Source: Promethearchaeota archaeon
GTDB lineage: Archaea; Asgardarchaeota; Lokiarchaeia; Sigyniarchaeales; SOKP01
Length of the DNA stretch: 55,413 bases
Direction: 5' to 3'
Assembly: GCA_019057795.1 (NCBI GenBank)
Contig: JAHLWS010000008.1
Location: 1-55,413 of the forward strand
The translations under genes and the position numbers were made by a program. Shown here piece by piece: positions 9,127-17,205 of this stretch (position 1 is the first letter of the stretch; each line of letters starts with the position of its first letter). A model generated the notes under the pieces. The model searched no databases and had not been told where the DNA came from. It worked only from the letters and a program-made list of their open reading frames with translations.

Positions 9127-10317
9127 TTAGTTTTTATGTGTGAAAATTTTCTGGAAAGATATAACAAGTGCCGGAAATGCAATAATTGCAACAACGATTC
9201 CTAACCAATAAGGTGGGAGCGTATCAAGTATGAAAGGCCCTAATAATGGCCCAATAATTTGAGCAATACTGTCTAAAGCAGAAGAAATACCATTTATTTT
9301 ACCTTGCTCCTGAGGAGAGACTGTTTGACTAATTTTGCTATTCATAGGGCCCCGGGTTAGGGAGGCGGCAAAACTAATAAACATAAAAAGAATAAAAATA
9401 CTTAAAATATTTGTTGAAAAACCCACTAAGAAAAAGCTGACTAAAAAAATAGCCAAACCCAAGCGAATAGCATTATCTTCCCCAAGTTTCCTAATAGTTG
9501 GTTTAAAAAGAGTAAATCTTATTCCTGTCCGAAATATTCCAGATGTCATAAAAAGGATTGAAATGTCCATTGCCGTAAGATTAAGAACGCTCACACTAAA
9601 AAAGGAAAGGGTAGACATTACAATAGTAAAGGAAGTTGTATGAAAGCCCCAGAGAACTAAAATATAAAGAGCACTTTTATTATTTCTTATTTTAGGCAAA
9701 ACTTCAATTTTGCTTTCATGAGGTTGAATTCTTTTTTCCTTCGGCCATGTCTCTTCCAACATAATTAGCGTAACAATAATTGTAATTACTGTTAGACCAG
9801 CTGCAAATAATCCTGGTCCTAAAAGACCAAACCACGTAAAAAGAACACCGCCAATTCCCGGTCCTATTAGAGATGCTAACACATGGGCGATCCCAACATT
9901 AGCCATTTGAATACCTCTATCTTTTGGTGGAACTTTATCGCTTATGATAGCTTTAGCAATTGGAAAGTTTCCTCCAAACATTCCATCAATCATGCGCGCT
10001 AAAAATAGCATCCAAATTGTGTTTGAAAAAGCTGTTAATATAAATGCTAAACACGTGCCGAATTGAGAAATCAAAAGTAATGGTTTTCTCCCATACTTAT
10101 CGCTGAGCTTTGCTAAGATTGGCCCAAAAACAAAGCCGAACATTGCATTAACAGAAAATATTAAACCGATCATCGTCATGGAGGTATTAAAGAGTTCACT
10201 GAAAAATCCTACCATGGGAAAGAAAATCGTGAACCCTAGGACGTCAATGAAAATAGCAATCCATAAGGGCGTTAACATTCGATATTTGAATAATTTTTTA
10301 TTGTTATTTTCGGTCAT
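9127..10317 (-). CDS. MFS transporter, drug:H+ antiporter-like
   Basis: This 396-aa protein is entirely hydrophobic with about 12 predicted transmembrane helices. The loop 2-3 motif A reads LAKLSDKYGRKP, and the following helix has an LARMIDGMFGG segment typical of TetA-like DHA1 exporters. The length is that of a complete 12-TM MFS permease. It should export small hydrophobic compounds using the ion gradient; the substrate is unknown. It is transcribed alone, converging on the hydrolase gene. Confidence 0.85.
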   Translation of the reverse strand: MTENNNKKLFKYRMLTPLWIAIFIDVLGFTIFFPMVGFFSELFNTSMTMIGLIFSVNAMFGFVFGPILAKLSDKYGRKPLLLISQFGTCLAFILTAFSNTIWMLFLARMIDGMFGGNFPIAKAIISDKVPPKDRGIQMANVGIAHVLASLIGPGIGGVLFTWFGLLGPGLFAAGLTVITIIVTLIMLEETWPKEKRIQPHESKIEVLPKIRNNKSALYILVLWGFHTTSFTIVMSTLSFFSVSVLNLTAMDISILFMTSGIFRTGIRFTLFKPTIRKLGEDNAIRLGLAIFLVSFFLVGFSTNILSIFILFMFISFAASLTRGPMNSKISQTVSPQEQGKINGISSALDSIAQIIGPLLGPFILDTLPPYWLGIVVAIIAFPALVISFQKIFTHKN

Positions 10318-10634
10318 ATTTTGAAAGTCCTAAATTATTTTTAAGAAGAATAAGACAAGAATGCAGTTAATATTCCCTAAACTTATCAAGTAAAATAGAT
10401 GATGACTATTAAATTATACTAAAAAGCATTTTGTATTTTTTATGTAGATGAGATTTTAGCTTAAGTAATTTTACTTATAAAACTCTCTATTTCAATAATT
10501 TTATATGTTAATACTAGATGATTAATCTAGCAAAAAAAAGTTAAAAGTTATTTATCGTCTCTCAAAAAGAATGTAAATTTTAAAATTCATCAGAGTTATT
10601 ATGTTTTTATTAAAAAAAAAAAGAATCGTAATTA
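10318..10634. other. Intergenic region without a recognised gene
   Basis: This AT-rich 317-bp spacer lies between divergent genes. A 6-bp stem CTAGAT/ATCTAG occurs near 10515-10531, and A-rich sequence precedes the next gene. No RNA gene or intact ORF was seen; promoters for both neighbours presumably lie here. Confidence 0.4.
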
Positions 10635-10637
10635 ATG

Positions 10638-11765
10638 ATGTCTGAAACTTATAAGAGCTTTATGATTTATGGATTAGAAAGTACCGGAGAAAAAGTAAGG
10701 TTAGATATTTCTGAAGATATCTTTCGGTTGAATAACGGATAAAATGTATTAGATCCTAACCAAGTGTTAATAATTATAAACGAGGGGCTAAGGAGGATCT
10801 ACATCTGGAAAGGCGTCAATTCACACGTCAGGAAAAAATTTATAGCATCACGGGTTGCCGCTGAATTACAAAACGATTTGGTTGTTGAAGGGCATTTTCA
10901 TCGGTGCAAAATTATCTCAGTAGACCAAGGAGACGAACCTAACGAATTCTTAAGGGCTTTTGGTTTTACGACAGTTGAGTTACCAGAACTTCTTGATCGA
11001 AATTCACAAGAGTTCAAACAAATTCATTCTATGTCTACAAAAACTGCGTCAAAATTAGAGGGAAAGAAAGTTCATAGTTGGAGGGGGCCTACTCCTTCTC
11101 TAAAAGGAAAAAGAGCCTCTCCAACAATTACTCAAACTATGGCGAAAAGAACAAAAGAAGAACCTAAAAAGACAATAAAATCCTTCAAAACTGACGAAAT
11201 GGAAATAATTGAGAAAATAGTAAAAAATAATGTTCCTGCCGATCTAAAAAGACAAAACCTAATCTTAGGTAATTTTCAAATTTTTGGTGCTACTATTAAA
11301 AAAGCTAAAATATTTGGCGAAGAAGTAGAAGAAGTCATGTGGGAACCAGTGAACTCGCTACCAGAAGGAATAATTGAACTAACTGATCGCACTCTAAGAA
11401 TTTATGTCGATGATACCTCTAAGACTATTGAAGGAATAGAAATTCTCCAAAAGCTCGAAGCACCTAAAATTGTAGAACCAATGGCTGAAAGGGGCGAAGA
11501 GGTAGACTACAATACTTGGACTGTTAAACAGTTAAGAATTTATTGTCAAAAGAACAAGATAAAAGTACCTATCTCTTGCAGAAAAGCACAAATTATAAAA
11601 CTAATTAAAAATGGGCCCTCCCAAGAATCTATTGAACCAGAATCAAATTATAAGACTTGGACAGTAAAGCAACTGAAAGAATACTGTAAAAAAAACGATA
11701 TCAAAGTGCTTTCTGCATACAGAAAAGCAGATTTACTTAAACTTGTGAAAGAACATCAAAAATAG
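10638..11765 (+). pseudogene. Gelsolin-like domain/SAP-repeat protein gene with one nonsense codon
   Basis: From ATG 10638 (or 10635) a single frame runs to 11765, interrupted only by TAA at 10740-10742, codon 35. Residues before it (ESTGEKVRLDISEDIFRLNN) continue naturally into NVLDPNQVLIIINEG after it, so one substitution (for example from AAA or GAA) would explain the stop. The segment with RRIYIWKG and SVDQGDEPNEFLRAFGF matches a gelsolin-type actin-severing fold, found in Asgard archaea. A charged linker, an unassigned middle domain and two C-terminal repeats with TWTVKQLxxYCxKNxIKV and RKAxxxKL follow; these resemble SAP/HeH-type helix-extension-helix nucleic-acid-binding modules. A shorter protein of 333 aa could start at GTG 10764 but would lose the first gelsolin strands. 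Confidence 0.65.
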
Positions 11766-11804
11766 AAAGAACTAATAAATAAAAAAATACTAAATTAAAT
11801 TTAC

Positions 11805-14771
11805 TTAACCCTGAGAAGCGTAGAAATCGTCAAAATTCTCTTGTAATTGATCCATATATAGCTTTCTCTTTCCAGGTATAACTTTTTCTGTAAGCATTTT
11901 TGCTTTCGCGTAGCAGGTGGTTGCTTCTACGCGCATTCCTAAGTGTTTATAGGACTGGGCCAATTTTAGAAAAGTGTGAAATGCGAACCAACCTCTTGGG
12001 TTGGCATCTAAAGCTTGAGTAAATTTCTCAATAGCGCCTTTATAATTTTTTGAGTTCATCAATACTTCTCCGTATGTGTCATACAGGTTTGCGTCGAGAG
12101 GATCGATTTCGATGGCTTTTTCAATTGTCTCAAGCGCTTCATCGTATCTTCCGATATTACTCAATGAAATGGCTCTATTGTTTAATAACCCTGGTGAATC
12201 CGGATAAAGGTCTAAGGCTTCGTCAATAGTCTTGATCGCTTCTGCATCTTTACCCATCGCGTAATAAGTAAAGCTTTTCTTTTGATACAGCGACTTACGC
12301 TCCTGTGGAAATCTTTTAATCATCTCATCGATTAGGGCCATTAGCTCGCCTCTCATATTATCATTCGTGAGATATAAGTGAATTTTTGTAGCATACATAT
12401 CGAAGTGGTCAGGGCTTAATTCAATTGCTTTTTCAATTTCAAATAAAGCATCTGCAATCCCATTTGTCTCATTTAAAATATAACTATACAGTTGATAATA
12501 CCTGGACAACTGTTTTTCACTCGGCTCCATTGATATCGCCTTCTCAAATTCTTCAACATAGAGCTCTTTGTCTGCTTTACTCGCGTCAAAATTGTATACA
12601 ATGTTAAATCCGTGAACGAATCCAGTAATAATATGAGAAAGTGGGTGGTTTGCGTAATGAAATTTTACCTTATTGACGATGCCTAAGGCTTTCTCGAATT
12701 TTCCTCGAGCTAAATACGAGAAGGAAAGTATCAAATACGCTGCCGTATCAACGCGGGGGTTATGCTTGAGTAAATTGAATTCAACCACCTGTTTAATCCA
12801 ATCTTTTCCCTCTTTGTAGTTATTTGTGAGCGTGTATAATAAAGCTTTCATTACTGAGAGTTCCAAGTCCTTAGGTTTTGTTTCAATTAATGAATTAATA
12901 AGTTCCAAAGGTTCGTCAATAGATTTTACACAGCACTCTTTATCTGTTAGATTACACAGGAATTTAGTTCGTTGGAGCAAAAAATTATCAGGATATTCAT
13001 CTAATGCTTCTTCAACAAAGCCTAAAGCTTTATCGTGATCTTGATTTATTAGTATTTGTGCTTTTTGAACAATAAGCGACACATCATAAGCCCTGCTTAA
13101 CCCTGATTCGATGGTTTCTAACGCTCTACTGTAATTACCCATAAAGAAATAGGTTAATGATTGAAACAAATAACCAATATATTCGTTAGGGTGTTTTATG
13201 ATGATTTCTTCAGTTAGCTCGAGCGAATCCTCTAACTCTCCATTGTATGTGTAAAATAAATCTTTCAGAAGCAATAACTCGATATCAGTTAAATTCTTTA
13301 GGTTCTCTGTAAGTAAGTCGTTTACTTTAGATAGTTTCCCTCTCGCTAATTTACGTTCAATTTTCGTCAAGAATTCCGAATTCTTAGGAAAGTATGTCTT
13401 TTTGAACTGAGATGTTCTAATAAAGTTAATTTTAGTCAAATAGAATATATCCAAAGTATCAAAAATTCTGTTGTGTAAGAAATAATACGCTTCGCTATCG
13501 GCTGGTTTGTTCATAGTACTCGCCGTATCAGATGTATCGAAACTTTGAATTACCTCAAAAACATTTTGGAAGGCGATCCCTTTTATTTTATCTGTGTGGT
13601 TGATCAAATTCTTCTCGCTCTCAAATTTATATGCCAAATGCTCGATATACTCAGGAATGAATTTTTTTAAAGCCGGTTTCAAATCGTCGTGGAATAAATT
13701 ACTACACATTTCGCTCGTTATATCTTCAAGTAACTCGTTGATATTGGGGATACTATATTGAACTCCACTCGCTTTCTGTAATTTACTCAAATACGTAAAC
13801 CTCCTAATGTAATCCTCGATAATTACATTGAGCATTTTTTCTAACCGCTCTTCTGCCTGAATGTAGTAGGTGTATTCATCTCTTACATTTAATTTAAAGA
13901 AGCGTATCGGATAGATGTTATCTTCAACGATCTTCTCAATGAAGAAGTTAAGTGTTGTTAGCTTTATATCGTATTCTAAAGCAAAATCTTTAGCCGTGAT
14001 GTAGTTAGGGTATTGATCCGGGTGATTAATAGAGAGATAAAGTAAAATTTTATCAAAATCCACCTCGTCGGACAAAGTGCTTTCAACCTTAGTATAATCC
14101 AACCTAAGTACCATGTTCAAAAATCTGTACTTTATCCCGTCATCATCGATATCGTAATCGTTAAAAAACTCCGTTACCTTGTCAGTTATTACCTCAACTC
14201 TCTTACTCTCTTCGTCTAATATTGATTGGCGATCCAGATCGTATTTTTTTAACATATTGAAGTATTCTAGTTCACCTGAATTAGTAATCTGATACTCACG
14301 GTTATTCTTTTCAACATAACCATTTTCAAGTAATAAATTCAAATTCTTTGACAATGAGGATTGATTTATTCTAAGGGGTTCCTCAAGGAAGTCTGACCAT
14401 CTGCAATGGTGGTTATTGTATAACATCCAAAGAATCCAATCATCGTAATTTCTCTTATTTGTTATAATCTCAGGTGGATAATTCAATGTTTTTTCAAGCG
14501 CACCTTTAACTTGAAGATTGGTATACTGTTTTCGACCTTCAGGTGTAATCTTATACTTACCTTTCTTCTCCTTCTCAATAAAACCATTATTAATTAAGAT
14601 TGTAAGATATTTCGACAAAGTTGCTTGACTTATATTTACGGGATCCGATTTAAAATCAGACCATGAACAATAGTCGTTATTATAGAGCATCCAGAGTATA
14701 ATATGCTCAAAATCTTTGTTGATTTTCATAGGTGTAATTATACCTACAGGTGGAAATTTTGGTATACTCAT
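11805..14771 (-). CDS. Double winged-helix/TPR transcriptional regulator
   Basis: This is a 988-aa protein. Residues about 15-82 and 100-172 are two similar winged-helix DNA-binding domains, each beginning (I)ILWMLYNN.YC.WSDF and followed by a recognition helix (QATLSKYLTILINNGFIEK; QSSLSKNLNLLLENGYVEK). A helical middle region leads into roughly 12-14 TPR units from about residue 480 to the end, with clear consensus units such as GRYDEALETIEKAIEIDP. A HTH-TPR layout is shared, by analogy, with peptide-sensing RRNPP regulators, although their HTH is of a different type. The gene is divergent from the small-peptide ORF cluster, with a symmetric operator between. Its TATA box lies 20-31 nt upstream of the ATG, so its mRNA is probably leaderless. 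Autoregulation is likely but inferred. Confidence 0.8.
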   Translation of the reverse strand: MSIPKFPPVGIITPMKINKDFEHIILWMLYNNDYCSWSDFKSDPVNISQATLSKYLTILINNGFIEKEKKGKYKITPEGRKQYTNLQVKGALEKTLNYPPEIITNKRNYDDWILWMLYNNHHCRWSDFLEEPLRINQSSLSKNLNLLLENGYVEKNNREYQITNSGELEYFNMLKKYDLDRQSILDEESKRVEVITDKVTEFFNDYDIDDDGIKYRFLNMVLRLDYTKVESTLSDEVDFDKILLYLSINHPDQYPNYITAKDFALEYDIKLTTLNFFIEKIVEDNIYPIRFFKLNVRDEYTYYIQAEERLEKMLNVIIEDYIRRFTYLSKLQKASGVQYSIPNINELLEDITSEMCSNLFHDDLKPALKKFIPEYIEHLAYKFESEKNLINHTDKIKGIAFQNVFEVIQSFDTSDTASTMNKPADSEAYYFLHNRIFDTLDIFYLTKINFIRTSQFKKTYFPKNSEFLTKIERKLARGKLSKVNDLLTENLKNLTDIELLLLKDLFYTYNGELEDSLELTEEIIIKHPNEYIGYLFQSLTYFFMGNYSRALETIESGLSRAYDVSLIVQKAQILINQDHDKALGFVEEALDEYPDNFLLQRTKFLCNLTDKECCVKSIDEPLELINSLIETKPKDLELSVMKALLYTLTNNYKEGKDWIKQVVEFNLLKHNPRVDTAAYLILSFSYLARGKFEKALGIVNKVKFHYANHPLSHIITGFVHGFNIVYNFDASKADKELYVEEFEKAISMEPSEKQLSRYYQLYSYILNETNGIADALFEIEKAIELSPDHFDMYATKIHLYLTNDNMRGELMALIDEMIKRFPQERKSLYQKKSFTYYAMGKDAEAIKTIDEALDLYPDSPGLLNNRAISLSNIGRYDEALETIEKAIEIDPLDANLYDTYGEVLMNSKNYKGAIEKFTQALDANPRGWFAFHTFLKLAQSYKHLGMRVEATTCYAKAKMLTEKVIPGKRKLYMDQLQENFDDFYASQG

Positions 14772-14790
14772 GATTAAATAATGGTTTTGT

Positions 14791-14802
14791 ATCTATATAA
14801 GG
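14791..14802 (-). promoter_or_regulatory. TATA box of the HTH-TPR regulator gene
   Basis: Read on the minus strand the site is CCTTATATAGAT. Its centre is about 25 nt upstream of the ATG at 14771, which is the spacing expected when transcription starts at the start codon. Confidence 0.55.
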
Positions 14803-14816
14803 ATTCTTATTCGCAT

Positions 14817-14842
14817 CGAACTTCGAAGTTCGTTCGAACTTC
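14817..14842. promoter_or_regulatory. Three-half-site palindromic operator
   Basis: The half-site CGAACTTC occurs at 14817-14824, its exact reverse complement GAAGTTCG abuts it at 14825-14832, and CGAACTTC recurs at 14835-14842 after a TT spacer. This makes a perfect 16-bp palindrome plus a second overlapping dyad. It sits almost midway between the two divergent TATA boxes. It is GC-richer than its surroundings and is the obvious binding site for the adjacent winged-helix regulator; that assignment is an inference. Confidence 0.7.
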
Positions 14843-14853
14843 CTAAAGTCAAA

Positions 14854-14862
14854 CTATATAAG
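14854..14862 (+). promoter_or_regulatory. TATA box of the small-peptide ORF cluster
   Basis: CTATATAAG lies 70-78 nt before the first ATG at 14932. Transcription would start near 14880-14890, giving a leader of about 45 nt that contains the Shine-Dalgarno-like GAAGTG. Confidence 0.5.
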
Positions 14863-14931
14863 AACTGCGAATTTAATAAAATTAAAAAAAAAAAAAAAGA
14901 ACTTAAAAAAAAAGTAAAGAAGTGAAAAAAA

Positions 14932-15219
14932 ATGGCACAAGCAATAGTAAAAAAAACCATTTCCAAGGACGACATAGAAATTGCGGACCCAATTTCTGCC
15001 CAGAATCAAGCACCTGAGGTGTTAAAGCCTCAGGTGCTGGTCAAAGCAGCGCTAAAAAATCAAGCTAAATTACAAACACCTAAGAAAAAACTCTTGAATG
15101 TGTTTAAAAAAATCAAGTATAACGCGAGAATTTCGGAAGAAAGTATTTATATAAATAATTATAATGGAAATCTTGACGCAAAGCTTCTTGGAGCTCGCAA
15201 TTCCATGTTAAATTTCTAA
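14932..15219 (+). CDS. 95-aa basic protein, first ORF of the peptide cluster
   Basis: I do not recognise a family. The product is Lys/Ala/Gln-rich with a basic middle (KKKLLNVFKKIKYNARIS) and ends LLGARNSMLNF. It is preceded by GAAGTGAAA with spacing like that of the three mini-ORFs downstream, and like them it ends in an aromatic residue. There is no signal peptide or transmembrane helix. An 11-bp perfect hairpin lies within the coding sequence. It is first in a possible polycistronic unit divergent from the HTH-TPR regulator. It may be a larger precursor or an unrelated small protein; its function is unknown. Confidence 0.55.
   Translation: MAQAIVKKTISKDDIEIADPISAQNQAPEVLKPQVLVKAALKNQAKLQTPKKKLLNVFKKIKYNARISEESIYINNYNGNLDAKLLGARNSMLNF
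15009..15038 (+). repeat. Strong intragenic hairpin
   Basis: AGCACCTGAGG at 15009-15019 and CCTCAGGTGCT at 15028-15038 form a perfect 11-bp, GC-rich stem with the loop TGTTAAAG. Such a stem is exceptional in this AT-rich sequence and lies inside the 95-aa ORF, about 80 nt after its start. Confidence 0.6.
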
Positions 15220-15269
15220 TTAAAAATAATTTTTTTTTTAACCAGGAAAAAAAAAAGAGGTAAAATAAA

Positions 15270-15344
15270 ATGAAAAGGAATGAAAATAAAAAGCTCATAA
15301 AAATGGCAGAATTTAACCCAGTATATTTAGTTTTTAGATTTTAA
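15270..15344 (+). CDS. 24-aa peptide ORF with Shine-Dalgarno
   Basis: The ATG at 15270 is preceded by GAGGT at 15257-15261 in the context GAGGTAAAATAAAATG, a good archaeal ribosome-binding site. The peptide has a charged, Lys/Asn-rich N-terminal half and an aromatic C-terminal half ending FNPVYLVFRF. The next ORF at 15416 has the identical GAGGTAAAATAAAATG context and a similar layout, supporting translation. The ORF is followed by T runs at 15356-15363 and 15367-15372. No homolog is recognised; it could be a signalling peptide or a precursor peptide. Confidence 0.5.
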   Translation: MKRNENKKLIKMAEFNPVYLVFRF

Positions 15345-15415
15345 TTAAATAATAATTTTTTTTATAATTTTTAAGCCAAAAAAACCAAAAAAAAGCAAAA
15401 ACGAGGTAAAATAAA

Positions 15416-15484
15416 ATGGAAAAGTATGAGGAGAGAATAATAATTAAGAACGCAGGATACCTTCCTGATCGTTTAGAGTTTTAA
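15416..15484 (+). CDS. 22-aa peptide ORF with Shine-Dalgarno
   Basis: The ATG at 15416 follows GAGGT at 15403-15407 with the same spacing and flanking bases as the previous mini-ORF. The peptide begins with charged residues (MEKYEER), then has IIIKNAGYLPDRLEF at the C terminus. The IK-x-A-x-(F/Y)-x-P pattern is shared with the 24-aa peptide (IKMAEFNPV), suggesting descent from a common cassette. Function is unknown. Confidence 0.5.
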   Translation: MEKYEERIIIKNAGYLPDRLEF

Positions 15485-15573
15485 CCTAAATTAAACTATT
15501 TATTTAATTTAATATTCAGAATTTAACCAAAAAAAAAAAAAAACAACCAAGAAATAAAAACGAGTGAAATAAA

Positions 15574-15651
15574 ATGACAAGAAAAGAGAAAATAGATAAA
15601 AAAACAATCCTAAACCCTACGGGATATAATATTACATATTTCAGATATTAG
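15574..15651 (+). CDS. 25-aa peptide ORF with Shine-Dalgarno
   Basis: The ATG at 15574 follows CGAGTGAAATAAA, a variant of the ribosome-binding context of the two upstream mini-ORFs. The peptide starts MTRKEKIDKK and ends LNPTGYNITYFRY before TAG. It again combines a charged leader-like half, an NP/GY segment and a terminal aromatic residue. It is the last ORF before an 11-T terminator. Function is unknown. Confidence 0.5.
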   Translation: MTRKEKIDKKTILNPTGYNITYFRY

Positions 15652-15657
15652 AACTAA

Positions 15658-15668
15658 TTTTTTTTTTT
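15658..15668 (+). terminator. Oligo-T terminator closing the peptide cluster
   Basis: Eleven consecutive T begin 7 nt after the last peptide stop codon. Shorter T tracts after the other ORFs (15230-15239, 15356-15372) could cause partial termination and stepwise lower expression along the cluster. Confidence 0.5.
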
Positions 15669-15722
15669 ACCTTTATATTATATTTCAATTCTCATCAGTT
15701 TAACTTTTCCATATTTGTTTTG

Positions 15723-15884
15723 TTAAAAGGGATAATATTTACGAGAATGGGTAAGGTTTTTGCCTTTAATTAGTCTTTTCAAGTCATTTTCAATTGATTT
15801 TATATCGTAATCTCCTTCCCATCTTAATTTCGTATATTTGTTCAAATTTCACCTCATTCGCGCGATTTATGATATCATTTTTTT
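15723..15884 (-). pseudogene. Frameshifted remnant of a paralog of the 115-aa hypothetical gene
   Basis: The minus strand encodes ANEVKFEQIYEIKMG and then, after a one-base shift, GDYDIKSIENDLKRLIKG ending SRKYYPF before TAA at 15723-15725. This aligns with NFKPIYEIKVEGDNN, IEKDVKDLIKGKKG and the terminal RSNYPL of the gene at 17206-17553. Only the C-terminal third survives and no start codon is left. The two copies flank the acetyltransferase gene in the same orientation. Confidence 0.65.
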
Positions 15885-16033
15885 AATATTTAATATTATT
15901 ATTTATATGGTTGTATGGGTAACTGTTATTTAGTAAACAAAATACGGTTTCTAAGCATTGCATTAAAAAAATTAATTGTAATGAGATAGTAGAGTGTATT
16001 ACTAATTGTCTTTCTAAAATATAAATCTAAAAC

Positions 16034-17080
16034 TTGGCTAAAGGTGTGAAAAAAATAGTAAATAATAGATTAATAAAAAAAATAACTACAAGAATACTAA
16101 CAGATAGTTCTGAAATTTTAACATATTTGCAATTTGGAACTAATATTCCAATTCTACCCGATCTTTCAAAATACATTTTACATGATCTGGAGTACTTTAA
16201 AGCAAAATCCATTTTGCTATTGGAAAGTGGAAATCCTGCTGGACAAGTATTAGTATATGATGATGGGCGAGATACCTTATTTTTTGGATATTTCGGCATA
16301 TTAAATCACAATAATAATAAAATAAACTTGTTGATTGATGCACTTATTGAGTTTGCGAAAGAAAAGGAATTAAAATTTATAAGAGGACCAATCAATATAC
16401 CGGTGATTATATATGGATGGGGTTTTATGAAAGAAGGAAGTTTTGAAAATTTGTTTATTGGAAAACCCGTGAATCCTCCAATATATCCAAATTCATTCTT
16501 AAAGAAGAAATTTTATGTAAAATCTGAACAGGTGACTTGGTTAGGGCCCCGTTTACCTCGATTTGATCCATGGAAACTCAAGAGATATGATTATAGTGAT
16601 TACGAATATTTTTACCCTAATGATATTGCTGATTTTAAAAAGTATAAATCCGAATTTTTAAGAATTCATGCAGAAAACTTGCCCCTCTCCGCTCAAATTA
16701 CTCCGAATATAAATGGGGTTTTTGATAGTTATGTAGACTTTGTTTTTAGATATGGTTTTAACTTTATGATTTTTTTTGTAAAATATAAACCTACAGAAAA
16801 AATTGTTGCGTGTGGAGCTTATTTACCAAACCCTTTTAGAAAGGATTCAAAAGGAAACTATGATTCTTGTGTAATTTATACATGGGCAGTTGAATCTAAA
16901 CATAGGCGTAAGGGGTTAGGAATGCTAATGTATGGGGCTACTTCTCAATTACTTTGGAAACATAAAATTAAATATGGTATCGGACCTATGCCTAAAAGTA
17001 ATACTGCCAATATGGGTTTTGCGGTGAAACTTGGTGGTGTAATTAGTAGAACTCATCTTATTTTTGAATACAAGGTATAA
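16034..17080 (+). CDS. GNAT-fold N-acetyltransferase-like protein
   Basis: This 348-aa protein carries a C-terminal GNAT-type acetyl-CoA-binding signature, VESKHRRKGLGMLMYG, with the R/Q-x-x-G-x-G pyrophosphate loop as RRKGLG near residues 292-297. The segment KYGIGPMPKSNTANMGFAVKLGG follows. The N-terminal half (FFGYFGILNH, FIRGPINIPV) resembles a family of long GNAT-like proteins such as bacterial YghO; this match is from memory. The amino-group substrate is unknown. The start is TTG 16034 or GTG 16046. It lies between two copies of the same hypothetical family on the opposite strand, one of them decayed. Confidence 0.65.
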   Translation: MAKGVKKIVNNRLIKKITTRILTDSSEILTYLQFGTNIPILPDLSKYILHDLEYFKAKSILLLESGNPAGQVLVYDDGRDTLFFGYFGILNHNNNKINLLIDALIEFAKEKELKFIRGPINIPVIIYGWGFMKEGSFENLFIGKPVNPPIYPNSFLKKKFYVKSEQVTWLGPRLPRFDPWKLKRYDYSDYEYFYPNDIADFKKYKSEFLRIHAENLPLSAQITPNINGVFDSYVDFVFRYGFNFMIFFVKYKPTEKIVACGAYLPNPFRKDSKGNYDSCVIYTWAVESKHRRKGLGMLMYGATSQLLWKHKIKYGIGPMPKSNTANMGFAVKLGGVISRTHLIFEYKV

Positions 17081-17124
17081 TAAAAATAATAGGTTATGCT
17101 TATAATGTAAATAGGAGATGTTAA

Positions 17125-17163
17125 ATGATGACAAAATCGGCAGGATTAGACTCAAAAGTTTAA
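17125..17163 (+). CDS. Possible 12-aa mini-ORF
   Basis: ATG 17125 follows GGAGATGTTAA, a plausible Shine-Dalgarno context, and encodes MMTKSAGLDSKV before TAA. It lies just after the acetyltransferase gene. It is very short, so chance is a strong alternative. Confidence 0.15.
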   Translation: MMTKSAGLDSKV

Positions 17164-17205
17164 AAAAAATAAAAGAAATTAAATATTATATTGATATAAT
17201 ATAAA

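Noticed and set aside
9335..9643. Plus-strand frame inside the MFS gene
   Set aside because: It is the antisense of transmembrane coding sequence, with an implausible Lys/Arg/Val composition.
12425..13038. Plus-strand frames opposite the TPR region
   Set aside because: Both lack start signals and family character; the long TPR frame on the other strand is clearly coding.
15113..15298. Minus-strand frame over the peptide cluster
   Set aside because: It is rich in Phe/Leu from complementing A-rich tracts and opposes ORFs with good ribosome-binding sites.
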